Source: Microbacterium sp. LWH3-1.2
GTDB taxonomy: Bacteria > Actinomycetota > Actinomycetes > Actinomycetales > Microbacteriaceae
Length of the DNA stretch: 64,000 bases
Assembly: GCF_040675855.1 (NCBI RefSeq)
Contig: NZ_JBEGIK010000001.1
Coordinates: forward strand, 3,720,001 to 3,784,000
Direction of reading: 5' to 3'
Shown: piece after piece, positions 57,450-64,000 of the stretch
Position numbering within the stretch: position 1 is the first letter of the stretch
How the letters are laid out: every line of letters starts with the position of its first letter
Notes under the pieces: model-generated
What the model was told of the DNA's origin: nothing
The model's database searches: none
The model's input: only the letters and a program-made list of their open reading frames with translations
Made by a program: the position numbers and the translations under genes

Positions 57450-58838
57450 ATGACCGAGCCGGCTGTGCCCAACGGCGACGTGTCGTGGTGGTGGCGCAGC
57501 CTCGGCGGCACTCCTCCCCCTCGCGCTCCCCTGCCGGGCGACATCGACGTCGACGTCGCCATCGTGGGCGGCGGCTACACGGGCCTCTGGACCGCGTACT
57601 ACCTGAAGCGCGCCCAGCCCGACCTGCGGGTCGTCGTGCTCGAGCAGCGCTTCGCCGGGTTCGGGGCCTCCGGCCGCAACGGCGGCTGGCTCACCAACAC
57701 CGTCACCGGCGGACGCGAGCGCTACGCCGAGTCGCACGGCCGAGACGCCGCCGTCGCGCAGCAGCGCGCGCTCAACGAGGCGGTCGACGAGGTCATCGCC
57801 GTCGCCGCGCGCGAGGGCATCGACGCCGATGTCGTCAAGGGCGGCGAGTACGGCGTCGCCCGCACCCCGGCCCAGCTCGGCCGCCTCACCGCGGGCGCCG
57901 TCGCCGAGCAGTCATGGCCGCACACGGACGTGGAGATCCTGGATGCTGCAGCCGCAGCATCCCGGATCCGCATCGCCGGAACGCTCGGCGCCGTCTGGCA
58001 CCCGCACTGCGCCCGCGTGCACCCGACGAAGCTCGTGCGCGGGCTCGCCGAGGCGGTAGAGCGGCTCGGGGTGCCCCTTCACGAGCGGACCCGCGTGCGC
58101 GAGATCGCGCCCGGACGGGCCGTCACCGATCGCGGCACGGTGCGCGCGACGCATGTGCTGCGGGCCACCGAGGGCTTCACCGCCGACCTCCGCGGCGAGC
58201 ACCGCACGTGGCTGCCGATGAACTCGTCGATGATCGTGACCGAACCGCTGCCTGCGTCGTTCTGGGAGGCCGTCGGGTGGGACCGACACGAGACGGTCGG
58301 CGACTTCGCACACGTGTACATGTACGCGCAGCGCACTGCCGACGACCGCATCGCCTTCGGCGGGCGAGGCGTGCCGTACCGGTACGGCTCGCGCGTCGAC
58401 ACCGACGGCAGGACGCAGGAGCGCACGATCGCGTCGCTCAGGCGGCTGCTGCGGGAGTTCTTCCCTGATGCCGCGGGCGTGCCCGTCGCGCACGCCTGGG
58501 CCGGCGTGCTCGGCGTGTCCCGCGACTGGACCGCCACGGTCGTCCATGACCGCGCGACGGGGCTCGGCTGGGCCGGTGGCTACGTCGGCACCGGCGTCAC
58601 GGCGACGAACCTCGCGGGCCGTACGCTCGCCGATCTCGTGCTGGAGCGCGACACCGGGCTCACCCGCCTCCCCTGGGTGGGTCACCGCGCGAAGCGCTGG
58701 GAGATCGAGCCCCTGAGGTGGACCGCCGTGAACGCGATCTACACCGCGTATCGGTTGGCCGACCGGGCAGAGGCATCCGGCCGCTCTGAACGCACTGCCT
58801 GGCCGGCCCACGTCTCCGACTGGGTCGCCGGACGCTGA
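57450..58838 (+). CDS. FAD-dependent oxidoreductase, DAO/PuuB type
   Basis: A 462-residue D-amino-acid-oxidase-fold protein: DVDVAIVGGGYTGLWTAYYLKR (FAD binding), GFGASGRNGGWLTN, PHCARVHPTKLVRGLAEA and AWAGVLGVSRDWTATVVHD. The nearest named homologues I recall oxidise gamma-glutamylputrescine (PuuB) or other amines. It lies 182 bp behind the PucR gene on the same strand and beside the GS-like gene, which would suit a gamma-glutamylated amine pathway in parallel to putrescine oxidase. The ATG at 57450 follows GGGGGG; an ATG nine bases earlier is possible. Confidence 0.88.
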   Translation: MTEPAVPNGDVSWWWRSLGGTPPPRAPLPGDIDVDVAIVGGGYTGLWTAYYLKRAQPDLRVVVLEQRFAGFGASGRNGGWLTNTVTGGRERYAESHGRDAAVAQQRALNEAVDEVIAVAAREGIDADVVKGGEYGVARTPAQLGRLTAGAVAEQSWPHTDVEILDAAAAASRIRIAGTLGAVWHPHCARVHPTKLVRGLAEAVERLGVPLHERTRVREIAPGRAVTDRGTVRATHVLRATEGFTADLRGEHRTWLPMNSSMIVTEPLPASFWEAVGWDRHETVGDFAHVYMYAQRTADDRIAFGGRGVPYRYGSRVDTDGRTQERTIASLRRLLREFFPDAAGVPVAHAWAGVLGVSRDWTATVVHDRATGLGWAGGYVGTGVTATNLAGRTLADLVLERDTGLTRLPWVGHRAKRWEIEPLRWTAVNAIYTAYRLADRAEASGRSERTAWPAHVSDWVAGR

Positions 58839-58856
58839 GCCGCGCGCCGGCAGGAG

Positions 58857-60134
58857 CTACAGCGACCAGGCGAGGCGGAGGCGGTCGCACACCTCGGCGA
58901 GCTCGCGGTCGCCGAACGTCTGGTGCTCGAGCGTACGCACCGCGACGAACGCCTCGAGGATGTCGGGGCCGAGCGCCCGCTCGGCGACGGGCGACGCCCG
59001 CAGGAGCTCGAGCTGAGCCGGGATGCCGACCGGCAGCCGGTCGATCCCTCCGATCGCGCCGGGATCGACCTGAGTCTCGGGCGGCAGTGTCCGGCCCTCG
59101 ACGATCCCCGTGCGGGCCGCCTCGAGCAGCACCGCGGAGGCGGAGTAGGGGTTCGCCGACGGATCGACGGGCTTGATCTCGATGCTCGCGCCCGCCGGAT
59201 TGCCGGGGGTCGCGGTGCACAGCCGCACGGCCGCCTCCCGGTTCTCCAGCCCCCAGCACCGGGACGCTCCCGACCACATGCCCGGCTTCATCCGCGCTTC
59301 CGAAAGTACGGATCCGGCGAGGACCGCCATGAGGCCCGGCAACGCGTCCAGGATGCCCGCGATCGCGTGGCCGCCGTCGTCCGTGAGACCGTGCGGTCCG
59401 CGGCCGTGGCTGAATCGCGGCGACCCGTCGCGGGCCAGCGAGAGGTGCTGATGGGCGCCGTTGCCCGCCCCCGCTGCGGCAGGAAGGGGCGAGAAGGAGG
59501 CCGCGAGCCCGACATCGCGCGCCGCCTGCGAGATCACGAGCCGCGCAAGGATGAGCTCGTCGGCCGCGCGCACCGGGTCGAGCGGGAGGAGCGAGGCCTC
59601 GAACTGGTCCTCGCCGTACTCGGCGTGAACCTGGGCAAGCTGGATCCCGGCGATCCTGGCGCGAGACAGAAGCGCATCGAGGAACGGCTGCTGGGCCCGG
59701 AGCACGCCGAGCCCGTACGCCGACCACTGCGACGAGGCCGCGGCATCCACCAGGACGAATTCCAGTTCGTGGCCGACGAGCGCGCTGAGGCCCAGGGCCG
59801 ACAGCCGCTCGACCGCGCGACGCAGGGCGGTGCGGGTGCACGCGGGGTCGGGCTCGCCGGACTGCGCGCACAGGGTCGCGGGCGCCCACATCGTGCCACC
59901 GCCGAGGTCGCGCAGCTCGGCGGGATCGATCCTCAGGCGCAGGTCGCCCACCACCGAGAAGCGCCCGGTGAACGCGATCTGGTCGTCGACGCAGAACGTG
60001 TTCCAGCTGGGGGAGGCGCCCATGCCCGCCGTCGCGAACACCCCCGCCCGGGAAGCGGGCACCGCCTTCGCACGCGGGACACCGCCCGGATCCACGATCG
60101 AGCCGATGACGAGGTCGCCGGGAACGTGGGTCAT
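58857..60134 (-). CDS. Glutamine-synthetase-like enzyme, FluG C-terminal type
   Basis: A 425-residue GS-I fold protein. It contains VGHELEFVLVD, the metal/ATP block GNGAHQHLSLA, WSGASRCWGLENREAAVRLC and SIEIKPVDPSANPYSASAVL. The Arg of the usual E-x-R-x-PDPSANPY block is Lys here (EIKPVDPSANPY), as in FluG-like rather than housekeeping GlnA proteins. It probably joins glutamate to an amine other than ammonia. The ATG at 60134 overlaps the stop of the amidohydrolase gene (ATGA). Gamma-glutamylputrescine synthetase is an alternative given the neighbours. Confidence 0.87.
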   Translation of the reverse strand: MTHVPGDLVIGSIVDPGGVPRAKAVPASRAGVFATAGMGASPSWNTFCVDDQIAFTGRFSVVGDLRLRIDPAELRDLGGGTMWAPATLCAQSGEPDPACTRTALRRAVERLSALGLSALVGHELEFVLVDAAASSQWSAYGLGVLRAQQPFLDALLSRARIAGIQLAQVHAEYGEDQFEASLLPLDPVRAADELILARLVISQAARDVGLAASFSPLPAAAGAGNGAHQHLSLARDGSPRFSHGRGPHGLTDDGGHAIAGILDALPGLMAVLAGSVLSEARMKPGMWSGASRCWGLENREAAVRLCTATPGNPAGASIEIKPVDPSANPYSASAVLLEAARTGIVEGRTLPPETQVDPGAIGGIDRLPVGIPAQLELLRASPVAERALGPDILEAFVAVRTLEHQTFGDRELAEVCDRLRLAWSL

Positions 60135-61318
60135 CCGTAGATCCTCGCCGCGTTCTCGCGCCCGATCATCTTGGCGACGCGCGCGGCATCGTCGAGCGAG
60201 CAGCGGCCTGCTTGGACGAACCCGGCCAGCACGTCCGTCATAGCCTCACGCCACAGCCGCGCACCGACGGCGTAGCGCTCGGGCAGCCCCCACGCATCGG
60301 TCGAGAAGAGCACCGCCGAGAACGGGGCGAGTTCGAGCGACCGCGCCACGACGCCGGTCGCGGCGGCTCCCAGATGCGAAACGGCCAAGCCGACGTCCAT
60401 GACGACGTGCGGGTACGTGTGGCACAGGAACCCCGCCGCCCGCTCGAACGGATAGCAGTGCAGGAGCGCGATCGTCGCGTCCGAGCCGGCGGAACGCGCA
60501 ATGAGCGGCTGCAGCAGCAGCGGGTCGGCTCCGGCGAGCCTCAGGTCCGAGTCGCCGAAGCCCGCGTGAACCTGGAGCACCGCCCCGGCGTCGATCGCCC
60601 ACCAGATGAGATGCCGGATGAGAACCTGGTCGGTGAGCCGCGGCGGTGCGCCGCTCTCGGCGAGCCGGGCGAGCCAGCGCGCTGCGGCGGCCGTGACCTC
60701 CCTGTCGGTGGGGCGAGCGGGCGGCAGCGCGAGCCCCGTGCGATAGGCGGCGACGGTCTTGTAGCCGGCAGCTGTCGCGCGCGTCTCGTCGAGGCGCCGG
60801 TCGAGCTCGGCCATGAACCCCGACGCGTCGGACGCTGCAGCCGCGGAGGCTTCGGCGACCGCCTCGAGTCGCACGATCGGGCGGATCCGCAGCCCGAACG
60901 CGAACAGCTGCGCCTCGCCGAGTAGGCTCTCCGGCGCGTACCCGCCGTCGACGAGGACCTCGTCGACGCCGGACGCATCGAGCAGGCGCCGTGTAGCCTC
61001 AGGGGTGCCGAGCTCGCGGCGCCGCCGCAGATAGACCTCTGGAGCGGCGAACGGCTCCAGCCCGAGGACGGGCGCGCAGATGCGGCGGATCGCGAAGCCG
61101 AGCTGGCTGTCGAACGCCGTCGCTCCCCGCCGCAGCGGCGCACCGGACTCGGACAGGGCCGTCTCGAACCCGGCATCGTCCAGATCGTCCGCGAAGACGC
61201 TGTGGGCATGATGGTCGACGAGACGGATGCCGTTGAGGACGTCGCCCACGGCATCGCGCACCGTGGCCGCACTCGGCGCCGCCGCACTGGCGAGGGTGGG
61301 CGGCGGCGCGTTGCGCAT
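60131..61318 (-). CDS. Amidohydrolase, FluG N-terminal type
   Basis: A 395-residue TIM-barrel metal hydrolase of amidohydrolase family 2. Metal ligands are visible in RLVDHHAHSVFADDLDD, LQVHAGFGDSDLRLAG, LLHCYPFERAAGFLCHTYPH and FSTDAWGLPERY. These blocks match the N-terminal half of fungal FluG, whose C-terminal half is a GS-like domain; here that half is the next gene, overlapped by four bases. It may remove or process the product of the synthetase. The frame is open further upstream, but the ATG at 61318 is the first sensible start. Confidence 0.85.
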   Translation of the reverse strand: MRNAPPPTLASAAAPSAATVRDAVGDVLNGIRLVDHHAHSVFADDLDDAGFETALSESGAPLRRGATAFDSQLGFAIRRICAPVLGLEPFAAPEVYLRRRRELGTPEATRRLLDASGVDEVLVDGGYAPESLLGEAQLFAFGLRIRPIVRLEAVAEASAAAASDASGFMAELDRRLDETRATAAGYKTVAAYRTGLALPPARPTDREVTAAAARWLARLAESGAPPRLTDQVLIRHLIWWAIDAGAVLQVHAGFGDSDLRLAGADPLLLQPLIARSAGSDATIALLHCYPFERAAGFLCHTYPHVVMDVGLAVSHLGAAATGVVARSLELAPFSAVLFSTDAWGLPERYAVGARLWREAMTDVLAGFVQAGRCSLDDAARVAKMIGRENAARIYG

Positions 61319-61374
61319 GCGGCCACGGTAGTGGTCGACAGGTCGGCGCGGAACCCTCCGGGTTGCTGCGTCGG

Positions 61375-62853
61375 TCAGCGCGGGGCGTGCGCCTCGAGGA
61401 ACTCGTAGACGTCGGTGGTGTCGACGCCGGGGAACGAGCCGGTGGGCAGGGTAGCCAGCAGCGTGCGCGGCGTGCGCACGTTCGGCCACGATTGCTCGCG
61501 CCACGACGCCTCGAGCTCCGCCGGCGCGCGGCGGCAGCAGACCTCGACGGAGTGCTTCGAGACACCGCGGTTCGGGGTGTCTCGGCCCAGGAACCACTTC
61601 GTGTCGTCGAAGCGGACGCCGACACTGATCGAATGAGCGCCCTCGCTGGAGAGCTCGACCCGTGCGGTGCACCAGTAGGTGCCATTCCCGGTGTCGGTGT
61701 ACTGGTAGTACGGGTTGAAGTGGTCGTCGACGTCGAAGACGACGCGCGACGTCCACTTGCGGCAGCACATCTGCCCCTCGATCGCGCCCAGGCGGTCGGT
61801 CGGGAAGTTCACGTCGTCGTTCTCGTAGACCTTCGTGATGACGCCCGACTCGTGGACCTTGAGGAAGTGCACGGGGAGGCCGAGGTGCACCGTCGCGAGG
61901 TTGGTGAAGCGGTGCGCGGCCGTCTCGTACGACACGGAGTACGCGTCACGGAGGTCCTCGATGGAGATCGAGCGGTCCTTCTTCGCCTCCTGCAGGAACG
62001 GCACCGCGTGCGCCTCGGGGATGAGCAGCGCACCGGTGAGGTAGTTGGTCTCCACGCGCTGGCGCAGGAAGTCCGCGTACGAGGTGGGCTCGCGGTGGCC
62101 GAGGATGCGGCTCGAGAGGGCCTGCAGCACCGCCGTGCGCGGGTCGCCCTTCGTGGTGAGCCGACTCGAGAGGTACAGGCGGCCGTTCTTGATGTCTGCG
62201 ACCGAACGCGTGGTCTGCGGCAGGTCGGGCACGTAGTGCAGGGTGAAGCCGAGGTGCGCGGCGATGTCTGATGCCGTGCGCTGCGTCAGCGGACCACCGG
62301 GATGGTCGACCGCGTCGAGGATGCGCCGCGCCTGGAGCTCGAGCTCGGCGAAGTAGTTGCTCTGCGTGCGCATGAGCTTGCGCAGCGCCACATTCGCCCG
62401 CCGGGCCTCCTCGGGCGTCGCGGCCCGCTCGTCGCGAAGCCGCTCGATCTCGCCCTGCAGCGCCAGCATCGCCTTGAGCGCCTCGGTCGGCACCGTCTTG
62501 CCGATGCGGAACGGCGGGATGCCGAGCGCCTGGAACGTCTGCCCGCGCATGGCCCGCTCGAGGGAGATCTCGAGGGTCGCGCGCTCGTCGAGCGGCTGCG
62601 ACTCGAGGATCGCGTCGATCGATGACCCGAGTGCACGTGCGATCGCCTGCAGCAGGGTGAGCTTCGGCTCGCGCCGGCCGTTCTCGATCATCGACAGCTG
62701 GCTCGGCGCGCGGTCGACGGCGGCGGCGAGCTCTTCGAGCGTCATGCCGCGATCGGTGCGCAGCTGCCGGATGCGGCGGCCGATGGTGAGGGGGTCCACC
62801 TCACCATCGTCCGGGACTTCACCGCGCACATCGGAGGTCAACGTCGTCGTCAT
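61375..62853 (-). CDS. ramB: RamB-type XRE/short-chain fatty acid transcriptional regulator
   Basis: A 492-residue regulator with an N-terminal XRE helix-turn-helix (IGRRIRQLRTDRGMTLEELAAAVDRAPSQLSMIENGRR, cut by motif), a long helical part, an IrrE-like middle region (VETNYLTGALLIPEAHAVPF) and a C-terminal cysteine-containing domain (GAIEGQMCCRKW, VEVCCRRAPAE). In Corynebacterium RamB represses acetate and glyoxylate cycle genes. It faces aceB directly, the same genomic pairing of regulator and target. The A/T-rich patch 62870-62900 (with CGAAAGCAGAAATAACCGAAA) is the likely promoter and operator region. Confidence 0.92.
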   Translation of the reverse strand: MTTTLTSDVRGEVPDDGEVDPLTIGRRIRQLRTDRGMTLEELAAAVDRAPSQLSMIENGRREPKLTLLQAIARALGSSIDAILESQPLDERATLEISLERAMRGQTFQALGIPPFRIGKTVPTEALKAMLALQGEIERLRDERAATPEEARRANVALRKLMRTQSNYFAELELQARRILDAVDHPGGPLTQRTASDIAAHLGFTLHYVPDLPQTTRSVADIKNGRLYLSSRLTTKGDPRTAVLQALSSRILGHREPTSYADFLRQRVETNYLTGALLIPEAHAVPFLQEAKKDRSISIEDLRDAYSVSYETAAHRFTNLATVHLGLPVHFLKVHESGVITKVYENDDVNFPTDRLGAIEGQMCCRKWTSRVVFDVDDHFNPYYQYTDTGNGTYWCTARVELSSEGAHSISVGVRFDDTKWFLGRDTPNRGVSKHSVEVCCRRAPAELEASWREQSWPNVRTPRTLLATLPTGSFPGVDTTDVYEFLEAHAPR

Positions 62854-62978
62854 GCCGTGATTCTGTCACGAAAGCAGAAATAACCGAAAACTTCACACCC
62901 TGATTCGTCGGGCCAACCCCTGAACTTCACCGCAGAGTGGTCTCACGACGAACCACCGATCCAGCCAGACGCGGATCA

Positions 62979-63020
62979 CGGATGCTGCGACCCGGCCGAC
63001 TCCGCCGGGCCGAGGCATCC
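62979..63020. repeat. Imperfect GGATGC/GCATCC inverted repeat between ramB and aceB
   Basis: CGGATGCTGCGACCCGGC and GCCGGGCCGAGGCATCC pair imperfectly around CGACTCC. It looks like the terminators of this window but lies between two divergent genes, so it cannot end either one; it may lie in a leader or be a mobile or relic element. It sits 20 bp from the second 49-bp palindrome. Confidence 0.6.
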
Positions 63021-63040
63021 CTCACGAACTCCACACCTCG

Positions 63041-63089
63041 CTCACCCGTCACGATGTGCCACTCGACCTGGCACTTCGCGACAGGTGAG
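63041..63089. repeat. 49-bp palindromic repeat element, copy 2
   Basis: The element begins CTCACCCGTCAC and ends GCGACAGGTGAG, the same length as copy 1. Its core pairs as well (GATGTGCC against GGCACTTC), so nearly 20 bp of stem can form around ACTCGACCT. It ends 25 bp before the aceB start codon, within the probable leader. Confidence 0.8.
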
Positions 63090-63114
63090 CGGACCCAGAC
63101 AGGAAGGCAGGACC

Positions 63115-64000
<886 letters not shown>

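Overview
The window is GC-rich and gene-dense on both strands, with short gaps, frequent ATGA/GTGA/TAATG start-stop overlaps, GTG and TTG starts and some apparently leaderless genes. Gene content (DUF305, DUF3105 and DUF6457 proteins, a RamB-type regulator beside malate synthase, a NusG with a long acidic N-terminus, tRNA-Trp-secE-nusG-rplKA order) points to a high-GC Gram-positive actinobacterium. Microbacteriaceae, probably Microbacterium, is my inference. No prophage, insertion sequence, CRISPR array or rRNA is visible.

Left end (1-9.0 kb): a molybdenum cofactor block. It holds the molybdate-binding lipoprotein ModA (cut by the window edge), a helix-turn-helix/Mop regulator behind two palindromic boxes, the overlapping run moeB-rhodanese/moeA/moaC/mobA/DUF6457/moaD, then moaE and mog on the other strand, and an FdhF/YdeP-type molybdopterin oxidoreductase as likely consumer. 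moaA and modBC are not in view. From 9.1 to 16.4 kb come a DUF305-like protein that lost its histidine pairs, a HerA-like ATPase (DUF853) with a PAP2 phosphatase, a deazaflavin-type reductase, a Bcr/CflA-type MFS pump and a DUF3105-DUF305 pair.

Centre (16.5-44.4 kb): three ABC import systems and small enzymes. A CUT1 sugar transporter faces a LacI regulator, with two LacI-type palindromes in the shared gap. rplJL follows a leader with an intrinsic attenuator. Next are a glutathione-independent formaldehyde dehydrogenase with a GlcG/HbpS-like protein, a pterin dehydratase-VOC fusion, a solitary YqaJ nuclease and a 2H phosphoesterase. A five-gene amidohydrolase/oligopeptide-type ABC operon faces a TetR gene across a 29-bp palindrome. 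A DHA2 drug pump and MarR gene are coupled behind a near-consensus promoter covered by three similar boxes. A quinone-oxidoreductase-like enzyme, LysG/LysE, acylphosphatase, a cystine-type ABC importer and a nitronate-monooxygenase-like protein complete the stretch. It separates rplJL from rplKA by about 22 kb.

Right part (44.6-64 kb): rplA-rplK-nusG-secE-tRNA-Trp, then a putrescine/GABA catabolic region: putrescine oxidase, a universal stress protein, an amino acid permease and succinate-semialdehyde dehydrogenase in one coupled operon, gabT next to it, and a divergent PucR-type regulator with a DAO-type oxidase. Beside it two overlapping genes encode a FluG-type amidohydrolase and a FluG-type glutamine-synthetase-like enzyme, which are fused in fungi. 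The window ends with ramB divergent from aceB.

Two sequence-level signals cut across the genes. The motif GGATGC/GCATCC is clearly over-represented, and inverted pairs of it build most of the terminator stems. A 49-bp palindromic element occurs twice, each time upstream of a gene start.
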